Assembly: GCA_017464285.1 (NCBI GenBank)
Contig: JAFUDT010000005.1
Coordinates: forward strand, 1-64,000
Direction: 5' to 3'
DNA length: 64,000 nt
From: Bacteroidales bacterium
Lineage (GTDB): Bacteria > Bacteroidota > Bacteroidia > Bacteroidales > UBA1402
Part shown: one piece after another, positions 50,624-60,400 of the stretch
How the letters are laid out: each line of letters begins with the position of its first letter
How positions within the stretch are numbered: position 1 is the stretch's first letter
The notes under the pieces: model-generated
Databases searched by the model: none
The model's input: only the letters and a program-made list of their open reading frames with translations
What the model was told of the DNA's origin: nothing
Program-made: the position numbers and the translations under genes

Positions 50624-53068
50624 TCAATTGAGCGGAATCATGCTGGCAAATTTCAGCACCAGCAGCTTGTAGCCTGTATGCTGGAACTCGACCCCGATTT
50701 TGCAGTTGTCGCCCTGACCTTCGATCTTGGTAACGGTGCCGATGCCGAAGCGGTCGTGCTGAACTTGCCGGCCAACCCGGAAAGTGCCTTTGGAACTCTG
50801 AACGCTGGCCACTCCCTGACGGTCTGAGACCTCCGCCGGAATCGGGGCTTTGTCGGCCGTAGGGCGGTGGCTGTCCAGCTTGCGCCATTTGTGTGTGGCG
50901 GCAGGCTGGTAAGAAGTTGTGCCCGCCTGTTGCGGATCTGTGGCCTGTTCCAGCGGTTTGCGTACAGGGGCCGGTGCTCCCGGCTTGCGAAAATATCCGT
51001 TGCGGGATGTGTCCGATGAACGCTCCGTGATATAGCTCTCCCTGCTCTCCCGCAACCCGGAAAAAGCGGTCGGGCGGTTGCCGCTGTCCTGGGAGTATCC
51101 ATTCTGGGCAGTGATCTCCAGATAGCTGCGATCGAGTTCATAGAGGAAGCGGCTGGGCCTGGGATAATCCGTCGTACCGTTGCGAAAGCGGCTTTTGGCA
51201 TAGCTCAGCAGGCAATGGTTGCGGGCTCGGGTGATGGCCACGTACAACAGTCTCCGTTCTTCTTCAAGTTCCCGTTCAGATTCGTTGATCCGACTTGACG
51301 GAAATAGGTTCTCTTCCATGCCGGTGACAAGAACATTGTTGAATTCCAATCCTTTGGAAGCATGTACTGTCATCAGTGTCACTTTGTCCTCCGAGTCGTT
51401 CTCGTCCTGGTCGGTGAGCAGTGAAACCTCCGACAGATAGTCGGTGACCGAGGCTGTGTCGCTGCCTTCCTCGCGCCGGTTTTCCACAAAATCGTGCATA
51501 CCGCCCAGCAGGGATTCAAGGTTCTCCTTATGCATGATGCCTTCGGGGGTCACATCCTTGGCCGTTTCCTGCTGGATGCCGCTTTCGAGCAGCAGGGCCT
51601 GAGTCAGTTCATAGACGTCGCATTGCTGCATACGGGTCTGCAGGCTCTCGATGAACTGACGGAACGCCATCAGCTTGTTCAGGGTGCCGCCGTTGACCGG
51701 CAGCTGATATTTCATCGGATCCTGCAGGACTTCCCACAGGCTGATCTGTTGCAAGGCTGCGGTCTGCAGCAGTTTTTGCAGGGTGGTGTCGCCGATGCCG
51801 CGGGCCGGATAGTTGAGGACCCGTTTGAAGGCTTCTTCGTCGCTGGGATTGACCAGCAGGCGCAGGTAGGCGATGATGTCCTTGATTTCCTTGCGCTGGT
51901 AGAAGGACATGCCGCCATAGACCCGGTAGGGAATGTTGCGTTTGCGCATGGCTTCTTCCAGCACGCGGGACTGGGCATTGGTGCGGTAGAGTACGGCGAA
52001 CTCGTTCCAGGGGTCATGTTCCCGCAGGCGCAGTTCCAGAATATGTGTGGCGGTCATGTAGGCCTCCTCGACATCGGAAAAAGCACTGACAATCTTGATG
52101 AGCGAACCTTTTTCCCTCTGGGAGAAGACTTGCTTTCTGATGCGGTTCTGATTCTTGGAAATCAAGCTGTTGGCTGCATTGACTATGGTCTGGGTGGAGC
52201 GGTAGTTGCGCTCCAGTTTGAACAGCCGGCATTCGGGATAAGAGCCTTGAAAATGAAGGATATTGTCGATGTTGGCGCCACGGAAGGAGTAGATGCTCTG
52301 CGAATCGTCGCCTACCACGCAGACCCGGTGGTGTTTCTCAGCCAGCATCTTGACAATCAGATATTGGGCGAAATTGGTGTCCTGGTATTCATCGACCAGG
52401 ATAAACTTGAACCGCTCCTGCCACTGGGCCAGAATGTCCGGATGCTTGCTGAACAGGGTATGGGTGTAGTAGAGAATATCGTCGAAATCCATGGCATTGG
52501 CCTTGCGGCAGCGACCCGTATATTGGGCATAAACCTGAGCCAGGCGCGGCATGCGGGCCTGCTGGTCACGCTGCTGGATATCGGCATTCTCGAGATATTC
52601 CTGCGGTGAAATCAGCGAGTTCTTGGCATTGGAAATATGCGAATAGAGACTGTTGGGCTTATAGACTTTGTCGTCGAGCTGCATCTCCTTGACGATATTC
52701 TTGAGCAGATTCTTGGTGTCGGTTGTGTCGTAGACGCTGAAATCGGCCGGAAATCCGATGGCGGCAGACTCCATGCGCAGAATCCGCAGAAAGATGGAGT
52801 GAAAGGTCCCCATCCACAGCCTGGAGGCTGAGGAGGCATCGACCATGGTGGCCACGCGCTCTTTCATTTCCCGGGCAGCCTTGTTGGTGAAGGTCAGGGC
52901 CATGATGTTCCAGGGATTCAGCCCCTGCTCCTTGAGCAGCCAGGCGACTTTGCTGGTCAGTACCCGGGTCTTGCCCGATCCGGCACCGGCGATGATGAGC
53001 GAGGGCCCCTCGTTGTACATGACGGCCTGCTTTTGTGCATCGTTCAGATTGTCAATTATTTGATTCAC
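50624..53068 (-). CDS. pcrA: UvrD/PcrA-type ATP-dependent DNA helicase
   Basis: An 814-residue superfamily 1 helicase. LNDAQKQAVMYNEGPSLIIAGAGSGKTRVL (Q-motif and Walker A), FKFILVDEYQDTN (motif II), VVGDDSQSIYSFRGA (motif III), LERNYRSTQTIV (motif IV), VTLMTVHASKGLEFNNV and RRLLYVAITRARNHCLLSYA (motifs V-VI). The C-terminal Tudor-like end (GRQVQHDRFGIGTVTKIEGQGDN) binds RNA polymerase in PcrA. The start is GTG (53068); no ATG fits. A -7 box at 53094-53101 precedes it. Confidence 0.95.
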   Translation of the reverse strand: MNQIIDNLNDAQKQAVMYNEGPSLIIAGAGSGKTRVLTSKVAWLLKEQGLNPWNIMALTFTNKAAREMKERVATMVDASSASRLWMGTFHSIFLRILRMESAAIGFPADFSVYDTTDTKNLLKNIVKEMQLDDKVYKPNSLYSHISNAKNSLISPQEYLENADIQQRDQQARMPRLAQVYAQYTGRCRKANAMDFDDILYYTHTLFSKHPDILAQWQERFKFILVDEYQDTNFAQYLIVKMLAEKHHRVCVVGDDSQSIYSFRGANIDNILHFQGSYPECRLFKLERNYRSTQTIVNAANSLISKNQNRIRKQVFSQREKGSLIKIVSAFSDVEEAYMTATHILELRLREHDPWNEFAVLYRTNAQSRVLEEAMRKRNIPYRVYGGMSFYQRKEIKDIIAYLRLLVNPSDEEAFKRVLNYPARGIGDTTLQKLLQTAALQQISLWEVLQDPMKYQLPVNGGTLNKLMAFRQFIESLQTRMQQCDVYELTQALLLESGIQQETAKDVTPEGIMHKENLESLLGGMHDFVENRREEGSDTASVTDYLSEVSLLTDQDENDSEDKVTLMTVHASKGLEFNNVLVTGMEENLFPSSRINESERELEEERRLLYVAITRARNHCLLSYAKSRFRNGTTDYPRPSRFLYELDRSYLEITAQNGYSQDSGNRPTAFSGLRESRESYITERSSDTSRNGYFRKPGAPAPVRKPLEQATDPQQAGTTSYQPAATHKWRKLDSHRPTADKAPIPAEVSDRQGVASVQSSKGTFRVGRQVQHDRFGIGTVTKIEGQGDNCKIGVEFQHTGYKLLVLKFASMIPLN

Positions 53069-53093
53069 CTTTTATCGGAAAAATTGTGGAAAC

Positions 53094-53124
53094 CAAAAAT
53101 ACAACAAACAGCGCATATACACAA
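53094..53124 (-). promoter_or_regulatory. Promoter of pcrA
   Basis: On the minus strand TTG (53122-53124), 20 bases, TATTTTTG (53094-53101), 26 bases before the GTG start. Confidence 0.6.
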
Positions 53125-53162
53125 CTCATTTCGGCAGGAGGGCGACTCCTTCTTTTTTTCTG

Positions 53163-53174
53163 CAGTGTACACTG
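53163..53174. promoter_or_regulatory. 12-base palindrome CAGTGTACACTG
   Basis: A perfect dyad in the gap between the divergent pcrA and radical SAM genes, upstream of both -33 elements (53124 and 53231). It could be a transcription factor site; nothing else supports it. Confidence 0.3.
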
Positions 53175-53230
53175 GCTGGGAAGGCTCTGAGAGTCGAATG
53201 CTGAACAATTGCAAAAAAAACATGTGAAAC

Positions 53231-53261
53231 TTGCCGGAAGGCTTATGATTGTCTATCTTCG
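53231..53261 (+). promoter_or_regulatory. Promoter of the radical SAM gene
   Basis: TTG (53231-53233), 20 bases, TATCTTCG (53254-53261), one mismatch to TAnnTTTG. The ATG is at 53324. Confidence 0.45.
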
Positions 53262-53323
53262 CAAGATCTTTTTGAAAACAGTGTGCTTTGTCATGAGCGG
53301 AGAACCGTGTTGTCAATAAAACT

Positions 53324-54430
53324 ATGGAATCATCGGAAACTTTTGACCTGGCGGCCTACATGAGCGGCAGTATCCGCCGTATAATGGCCCAGGCCTATGT
53401 GAATGTCCTGTCCAACCCGCGCGAGGCCAAGTTTGCCTACCGCATGCAGCAACTCTTCCAGCGTTCGGAAAAACGTCGCCGGAAAGTGCAGCAACAGGAA
53501 GGTATAAGCGTACCGCCCTTCCTGATCAGCAGCATCGCCACCATCTGTAATCTCCACTGCAAAGGCTGTTATGCCCGTTCTAACGGCATTGCCGGGGATA
53601 GGGAAGAAGAACGTAAAAAAACCTTGAGCCCCGAACAATGGCGTCAGGTTTTCACTGAGGCGGCAGCCCTGGGTATCAATTTCTCGCTGCTGGCCGGAGG
53701 GGAACCCATGATGCGCCGCGATATACTGGAGGCCGTGGCCGAAGTGAAGGATATGATTTTCCCCATTTTCACCAACGGAACGCTGATCGGCCCCTCTTAT
53801 CTGCCTTTTTTGCGCGAACATCTGAACATGGTGCCTGTCATCAGCATCGAAGGCACGGCCATGGGCACTGACGAGCGCCGCGGCAAGGGGGTTTTCCAGC
53901 GGGCTCTGCAGTCGATGGAGCTGCTCAAAAAGGAAGATTTGTTCTTCGGCACGAGCATCACTGTGACCACCGAGAATTTCCATCTGGTCACTTCGGCCGG
54001 TTTTATCGATACTTTGCGCTCACTTGGCTGCAAGATCATCTTCTATATCGAATATGTCCCGACCGAGGCCGGAACGGAACACCTGGCTTTCGATGAAACG
54101 GAGACGTTGGAAATGGAGAAGGTGCTGGAGGAACGTCGCCAGGCTTACGGCGACATTATTTTCCTCTCGTTTCCAGGTGATGAAAAGGCCTTGGGAGGCT
54201 GCCTTGCCTCAGGACGGGGCTTTTTCCATATCGGCCCGGACGGTTCGGCCCAGCCCTGTCCTTTTTCGCCTTTCAGTGACAGTAATGTCGTTGAAATCGG
54301 TTTGCGCGGAGCCCTTCAGTCTCCGCTGTTCCGCAAGATTCAGACAGCCAGGGCACTGGGCTGGGAACATACCGGCGGCTGCACGCTCTTTGAGCATCGC
54401 GAGCAGGTGGAACAACTGCTGAAAGGATGA
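53324..54430 (+). CDS. Radical SAM protein
   Basis: A 368-residue protein with the 4Fe-4S motif CNLHCKGCY (Cys75, 79, 82), the SAM motif LLAGGEPMMR, and a C-terminal Cys motif GGCLASGRGFFHIGPDGSAQPCPFSPFSD typical of radical SAM enzymes with a second Cys cluster. Its N-terminal 65 residues are helical and basic (RMQQLFQRSEKRRRKVQQQ). The substrate is unknown; no peptide precursor gene is visible beside it. It is convergent with the acyltransferase gene, ending 10 bases away. Confidence 0.87.
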   Translation: MESSETFDLAAYMSGSIRRIMAQAYVNVLSNPREAKFAYRMQQLFQRSEKRRRKVQQQEGISVPPFLISSIATICNLHCKGCYARSNGIAGDREEERKKTLSPEQWRQVFTEAAALGINFSLLAGGEPMMRRDILEAVAEVKDMIFPIFTNGTLIGPSYLPFLREHLNMVPVISIEGTAMGTDERRGKGVFQRALQSMELLKKEDLFFGTSITVTTENFHLVTSAGFIDTLRSLGCKIIFYIEYVPTEAGTEHLAFDETETLEMEKVLEERRQAYGDIIFLSFPGDEKALGGCLASGRGFFHIGPDGSAQPCPFSPFSDSNVVEIGLRGALQSPLFRKIQTARALGWEHTGGCTLFEHREQVEQLLKG

Positions 54431-54440
54431 AAAAGCCCTT

Positions 54441-55790
54441 TTATTTTCGCTGTCTGAGCAGCGGCATCAGTTCCCGGCAGACGGAGTTGAAATTCGAATA
54501 AGCATGACGAAGTGCCGTCAACTCTTTTTTCCCACGGCCGTATAGCCAGTGACTCCGGTAGAACAGCTTGCGCAGGTAGGGCCGTATCTTCTCGGCGAGC
54601 ATGCCGGCGAGCAGGCAGAGCAGGAAAAGCAGTATCAGCCAGGGCCATGACAGGCGGAAGACCAGTGTGGCCAGCAAAGCATAGAACAGATAGCAGAAAG
54701 GCAGGCCGAAGCTCCCTATGGCGATGCGGTAGGTGCTGAACATCTGAGGGTCGCCGTCCATGCGGCACAGCCGCTGGACCAATGCCCGTAGCGGCCAGTT
54801 GAGCAGATGGCCGGGCAGGGCGGCCGTGGCCAGCAGGAATTGCCACAGGGGCAGCAGAAAGGTACAACGGTGTGGCTGCGTAATCAGCTCCAGTTTGTCG
54901 CAGGCGTTGCCCGGCAGCCGGCGCAGTGCCTGCGAAGCCTCGATGAGCTGCTGCAGGTTTTCGGGCTCCTCGTTTTCCATCCGGTTCAGGCAGCGGGTGA
55001 TTTCCCGCCGGGCATCGGTAGTGTTGCCAGGACTGTCTGCCTGTTCGTGAGCCTGCAGCCAAAGGGGCTGTATCCAATAGGATAATTCGTAGATTTCACC
55101 GTAATGGCTGTCGCCGGGGATATGCTGGATCAGGCCGATGATGGCATCGCTCAGGTCTTCCCGCAGGGCCTGCATGCCTTTTTGCGGATCTTCCTCCCAA
55201 CGCCCCAGATAGTCGCTCACCGACAATGGGCGGCCGTAGGTGACGGTGATGTCTGCTCCCGGATGTTCGTATTCGGTGTAGTCGATGCCGACAGGCACGA
55301 TCTTGATGTCGGCCTGGCCTTTGAGTTGCTGCTGGGCAGGCAGGGCTATGCGGAACATACCTTTGACCAGCGGCCTGAGCCGTCGCAATCCCCACTGCGT
55401 GCCTTCGGGCATGAGGCAGAGCAGGTGACGGCGCAACAGGACTCCGGAAGCTTCATCCATCTGCTCTTCATTCTTGCTGAGATTGCTGTATCCGTCACGG
55501 ATGCGGTAGATGGGCATCATCTTGATGATGCGCAGCAGGCGGGCCACCGTAGGATTCTTGAACATATTGGCACGGGCCATGAAGACCACGGGCTGCCGCT
55601 GCCAGCAGAGCACAGCCAGGGCATCGACCATGGCAGCCTGATGGTTAGGTGCGAAAATGACCGGTTCGTCCACGGGAATATTTTCCTGGCCACGGTATTC
55701 TATCCTCCTGAAGAAGAGGGAAAAGCCGCTGCGTATCCACAGGCGAAGAAAGCGATAGGTCAGGGAAGGGGAGTCAATATATCTTTTCAT
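54441..55790 (-). CDS. PlsC-domain acyltransferase
   Basis: A 449-residue protein. An N-terminal PlsC domain (residues 30-240) has FAPNHQAAMVDALAVLCW with His50 and Asp56, and a PEGTQWGLRRLRPL motif; the C-terminus has two to three membrane helices (about 365-410). The H-to-D spacing is five residues, not the usual four. It is likely a lysophospholipid or glycerol-3-phosphate acyltransferase. A potential role in membrane lipid assembly follows from the family only. Confidence 0.83.
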   Translation of the reverse strand: MKRYIDSPSLTYRFLRLWIRSGFSLFFRRIEYRGQENIPVDEPVIFAPNHQAAMVDALAVLCWQRQPVVFMARANMFKNPTVARLLRIIKMMPIYRIRDGYSNLSKNEEQMDEASGVLLRRHLLCLMPEGTQWGLRRLRPLVKGMFRIALPAQQQLKGQADIKIVPVGIDYTEYEHPGADITVTYGRPLSVSDYLGRWEEDPQKGMQALREDLSDAIIGLIQHIPGDSHYGEIYELSYWIQPLWLQAHEQADSPGNTTDARREITRCLNRMENEEPENLQQLIEASQALRRLPGNACDKLELITQPHRCTFLLPLWQFLLATAALPGHLLNWPLRALVQRLCRMDGDPQMFSTYRIAIGSFGLPFCYLFYALLATLVFRLSWPWLILLFLLCLLAGMLAEKIRPYLRKLFYRSHWLYGRGKKELTALRHAYSNFNSVCRELMPLLRQRK

Positions 55791-55885
55791 GTCGGCTTAC
55801 GGTGATTTCATTGGATGAAATGCGAAAGTAGCTTTTTTGCCGGTTTCTGACAAACATTACGGCGATTTTCCTTGCAGGAAACATC

Positions 55886-55916
55886 TTGCAGTTACGCCGG
55901 ATATGTACTATTTTTG
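55886..55916 (+). promoter_or_regulatory. Promoter of proS
   Basis: TTG (55886-55888), 20 bases, TATTTTTG (55909-55916). The leader to the ATG at 56002 is about 80 bases. Confidence 0.65.
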
Positions 55917-55937
55917 CGGGTCAAAAACAGCCAGGGC

Positions 55938-55964
55938 CCGGCCATTGCCTTAATCAGTGGCCGG
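55938..55964 (+). promoter_or_regulatory. Hairpin in the proS leader
   Basis: CCGGCCATTG and CAGTGGCCGG pair (one G-T) around a 7-base loop. It is not a T-box by sequence; a translation or stability element is possible. Confidence 0.35.
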
Positions 55965-56001
55965 TCTTGCAGTAACAAATGTATTTAGCGACAATAGTAC
56001 T

Positions 56002-57471
56002 ATGGCAAAAGAACTGACTCCTCGCAGCGAAAACTATTCACAGTGGTACAACGACCTGGTCATCAAAGCCGATCTGGCCGAAAATTCGGCAGTACGCGGC
56101 TGTATGGTCATAAAACCTTACGGCTATTCTATCTGGGAAAAAATGCAGGCCCAGCTGGACCTGATGTTCAAGGAAACCGGTCATCAGAACGCCTATTTCC
56201 CCTTGTTTATTCCCAAATCATACCTGGGTCGTGAGGCCGAGCATGTCGAGGGTTTTGCCAAGGAATGTGCCGTGGTGACCCATTCCCGGCTGAAAATGTC
56301 GGACGACGGCCAGTTGATCGTCGATCCCGCTTCCAAACTGGAGGAAGAGCTCATCGTACGTCCAACTTCAGAGACGATCATATGGAGCACCTACAAGAAT
56401 TGGATTCATTCCTATCGCGACCTGCCCATCCTGTGCAACCAGTGGGCCAACGTCGTCCGTTGGGAGATGCGTACCCGGCTGTTTCTCCGGACGGCCGAGT
56501 TCCTCTGGCAGGAAGGACACACCGCCCATGCCACACGGGAAGAGGCCGAAGCCGAGGCACGCCGCATGCTGGGTGTCTATGGCGACTTTGCCGAGAAATA
56601 CATGGCCGTACCGGTCATCCGCGGTGTCAAGTCGGCTAATGAACGTTTTGCCGGTGCGCTGGACACCTATACCATCGAGGCCATGATGCAGGACGGCAAA
56701 GCCTTGCAGGCAGGAACCTCGCATTTCCTGGGCCAGAATTTCGCCAAGGCCTTCGATGTGACCTTTGTCAACAAGGACAACCAGCCGGAATATGTCTGGG
56801 CTACTTCCTGGGGCGTTTCGACCCGTCTGATGGGTGCCCTGATCATGACCCATTCCGACGACAACGGTCTGGTGCTTCCTCCGATGCTGGCTCCCTATCA
56901 GGTGGTCATCGTTCCTATCTACAAAAACGAAGAGCAGCGTTCCCTGCTGGCCGAAAAAGCCGAGTCGCTGCTGGCAGAGTTGCGCGACAAGGGCATCCGG
57001 GTCATCTTTGACAACAACGACACCAAGAAGCCCGGCTGGAAGTTTGCCGAATATGAGATGAAGGGAGTACCGGTGCGCCTGGCTCTGGGCATGCGCGATC
57101 TGGAGAACGGGACTGTCGAAGTGGCCCGCCGTGATACGCTGACCAAAGAGACTCGTGAACTGCAGGGTATCGGAGACTATGTCAAGACCTTGCTTGACGA
57201 GATACAGGCCAATATTTTCAAGAAGGCCCAGGCTTACCGGGATGCCCATATCTATCCGGTTGATTCCTACGATGAATTCAAGGCCAGAATAGAGGACGGC
57301 GGTTTCTTCCTCTGCCATTGGGACGGTACGGGCGAGACAGAAGAACGCATCAAGGAAGAGACCAAGGCAACCATCCGCTGCGTGCCTCTGAACGGAGACA
57401 AGACGCCGGGCCGCTGCATGGTGACGGGCAAGCCTTCGGCTCAGCGTGTCATCATAGCCAAAGCCTATTGA
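56002..57471 (+). CDS. proS: Prolyl-tRNA synthetase
   Basis: A 489-residue class II synthetase of the eukaryote/archaeal-like (ProS type 3) form: [95 protein letters not shown], and a C-terminal zinc-binding-like end (CRYPLNG-style, [19 protein letters not shown]). It charges tRNA-Pro; a tRNA-Pro gene is at 14314. The ATG at 56002 fits the family; in-frame codons upstream add unlikely residues. It ends 6 bases from the convergent tamB. Confidence 0.96.
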   Translation: MAKELTPRSENYSQWYNDLVIKADLAENSAVRGCMVIKPYGYSIWEKMQAQLDLMFKETGHQNAYFPLFIPKSYLGREAEHVEGFAKECAVVTHSRLKMSDDGQLIVDPASKLEEELIVRPTSETIIWSTYKNWIHSYRDLPILCNQWANVVRWEMRTRLFLRTAEFLWQEGHTAHATREEAEAEARRMLGVYGDFAEKYMAVPVIRGVKSANERFAGALDTYTIEAMMQDGKALQAGTSHFLGQNFAKAFDVTFVNKDNQPEYVWATSWGVSTRLMGALIMTHSDDNGLVLPPMLAPYQVVIVPIYKNEEQRSLLAEKAESLLAELRDKGIRVIFDNNDTKKPGWKFAEYEMKGVPVRLALGMRDLENGTVEVARRDTLTKETRELQGIGDYVKTLLDEIQANIFKKAQAYRDAHIYPVDSYDEFKARIEDGGFFLCHWDGTGETEERIKEETKATIRCVPLNGDKTPGRCMVTGKPSAQRVIIAKAY

Positions 57472-57477
57472 GGAAAA

Positions 57478-60400
57478 CTATTTCCTGGAGTTTTTCAGGT
57501 CGGATTCACCCTTGCTCTTGGCTATCTGTCTGACGACACGTTCGACATAGGCCTGACGCAGTTCTGACAGGGTATTGAAAGTCTCCTTATAGACGACACC
57601 CATCCCCTGAGTGGTCATGGCCGACTTGAAATAGCGGCTGTCGTTCGAGCGGTTGAACATTTTCAGGCGCCAGCGGCCGGACTGCGAGAATTTGTATTCC
57701 ATGTCGAAATCTCCGATGAATTGGGTGTTGGAGTTGATCAGATCTTCTCTGGATCCGATGTTGCCGTTGATGATCAGGCGGTTGTCAAGCATCTGGCTGC
57801 TCATGGCCACTTGCCATTCGCCGATACCGGTCGCCATGTCGTCGTAGCGGTATTTCAGGTCCAGCGAAAGATTGTCATCACCCAGCGACTGGACAATCAG
57901 GCGGTTGATCTGGCGTGAAAGGGTATTGAGTGTCGCAGCTACCACCGCGGTCATATTGTCACTGGTAGTGGTGGAAGCCGTCGAGGTGTTCTCTATGGCG
58001 CCGAAGCGTCCGAGCAGCAGCAGATAGACTATCTGCCGGTTCAGAATCTCGTCGGTGTTGATCACATTCATGATACGTCGCCTGAGTTCCTCATCGGCAG
58101 AGGGGAAGGCCAGTCCCAGTTCTATGGTCGGCTGTTCGATTTTACCGGAAATATTCATGGTGCAGGTCACAGGAATGCTGGTCCGGTTCAGGTTGAGTGA
58201 GGCCAGGTCGGCTTCGTCCAGCAAATCGGACAGCGTGACGTTGAAGACAGTGTAACCTGCATCGATTTCCATTTCTGCCGACATCAAATCGCCCGAGAAG
58301 CTGACAGTGCTTCCCTGAGCGATGTTGAACTCACGTGAGAGAACGTCCTGTATGCTGAACTTGTATTTGCCGCTCTCGAGCACGTATTGTCCGAAGATCT
58401 GCATATCCTCTCTGGTACTGTACAGAATTCTCAGCCGTCCTTCACCCCTGGCCTTCATTTCATCGCCGCTGCTGGCCGAAGTGATCAGTACCAGCTCGGC
58501 GGCAGGGGTGACATCCAATTCCAGGACGATGCTGAGGTTGGAGTTGATTTTGGGTGGTTGGGAAAAAGAACTGGCTCCCAGACTTATCTTCCCGTCAACC
58601 TCCGTTCTTTTTTCATGGCTGTCCACAAAACGAATGAAGGCGTAGTCATTGTCGGAAGCAGGTGATGCCAGCGAAAGGCCAAAGACCGTTTTCTCCGTCG
58701 TAGAGGCCTTGACATCAATTTGCAGGTCTTTTTCCGGACCGGACATGGATGCCGTACCGCTGGCATAGACGTTGCCGTACAGACTCTCCGACGGCGAGGC
58801 AGGGATATCCATCAGCTTGAAGTGGTCGAAGGAGAGCCTGAAGTCGAAGTTCAGGTTCTTGAAGTTGGAGTGGGTGAGTTCTCCGTTGAAGACAGCCTGG
58901 TTGTTCTCATTGTCGGTCAGTTCGACCTTGTTCAAGCGTATTGACGTAGGCGTCATGAATACGGTGTCTGAGAAGGAATAGCTCGTTTTCAGCATGTCGA
59001 TGCGCACTTCGCCCTGTTCAACCAGCGCTGTGCCGAGCAGGGCTATGCGGCTTCCATGGCTGAGTCTGCCCATAACCTCGATATATCCGTGAGCTCTGCC
59101 TCCCAGGCTGACTACCGGTTTGCTGAAATAGCTGATGAAATCAAGTGGAATGCCATGCGAATCGATGCCCAGGTAGAGGGAATCCTTCTCCAGATAGAAA
59201 CCGCCGTTGACATCCCCCAGCCATTCGCCGTTTTCGGAGACGGAGGCATCCAGTTCAATGCCGCTCTTGGACTCGTTCCAGCGGGTCTTGGCCTGCAGGT
59301 CGCCCAAAGGCGCCTTGTTCAGGGCGAACTTCTCCACGAAGATGTCACCGTTGACCTGCGGCTTGCCGAGCAGGGAGACGATTTTGGCATCGCCGGTGAC
59401 AATGCCGCCCAACAGCAGCTGCTTTTTCTTTTTGATGACATCCCGGGCCGTTTTCAGGCGGAAAAGATCGTCAATGCTGACGCGGTTCAAAACCACTGCC
59501 AGTGTGTCTGTCTCGTCGCGGGATACGCTGCCGTCAAGGTAGAGGAGCTGGTCGTCGTGATACATCCTGAACTGACCGATCCGGAGCTTGCTGCCGTCCC
59601 AGGAAATGCACGAGGGGAGAGTCTGCCACAAAGAATCGGCCATCTGGATATCCAGGGTGTTGAGAATGCTTCTGACATTCAGGGGACTGCCGGCGCCATT
59701 GCGGCTGAACAGATGCGAACTGCGCAGGTTGAGCCGGTTTTTGGTCGCGGATTTCATGTCTTCACCGGAGAAACCCAGCCGAACAGAATCGGCGGCAGCA
59801 TCAGCGTCAAGGGCTATACGGTAAGTACTGCCTCCGTTGTCGATGGCAGAAGCCGCTGTCAGGAACAGACGTTCTTCTCCCTGATTGTCGACGACAAGCT
59901 CTGCCTGGCTCAGTTTCATCTCCTGATAAAGCATCTCTTCGGTGTATGCCCTCAGGTAGACATGGTCGCCAAGACGGTCGTAGTAGCCTTCCACATGGGC
60001 GGCTTCAGGAATGGTGACGGGCAGTTGCAGGGCAGCGGACCAGCTCCGGGTATTGCCCATGTCAAGTTGAAAATGATAGCTGTTGTCGGCTTCCGACCTG
60101 CCCCGGGAGGAAAAAACGGTTGGCAGATAGCGGCTCAGCACACCTTCATGGATGTCGTTGTATAATTCGGAAAACTCGAACTTGCCACGGAGCTCTCCTC
60201 TGAGCACATCTGAATAGATGGAGGCCAGTCCCGGTTCGAGAGAGAGCAACAGACTGTCGGCGTGGCAAGGGGTCTGCCGGTTGAAAAAATCGATGGAATC
60301 GATGCGGAGTATTCCCTGCATATTGTCGGGACTGTCTCCTTGCAGGTCGGTCTCCAGCGTAAAGGAAAGGTCTGATTGTCCGTCATCGGCCGGCAGGAAA

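Noticed and set aside
55917-56001. T-box riboswitch ahead of proS
   Set aside because: The leader is only about 80 bases with one hairpin and no T-box core sequence; T-boxes are also rare in this phylum.
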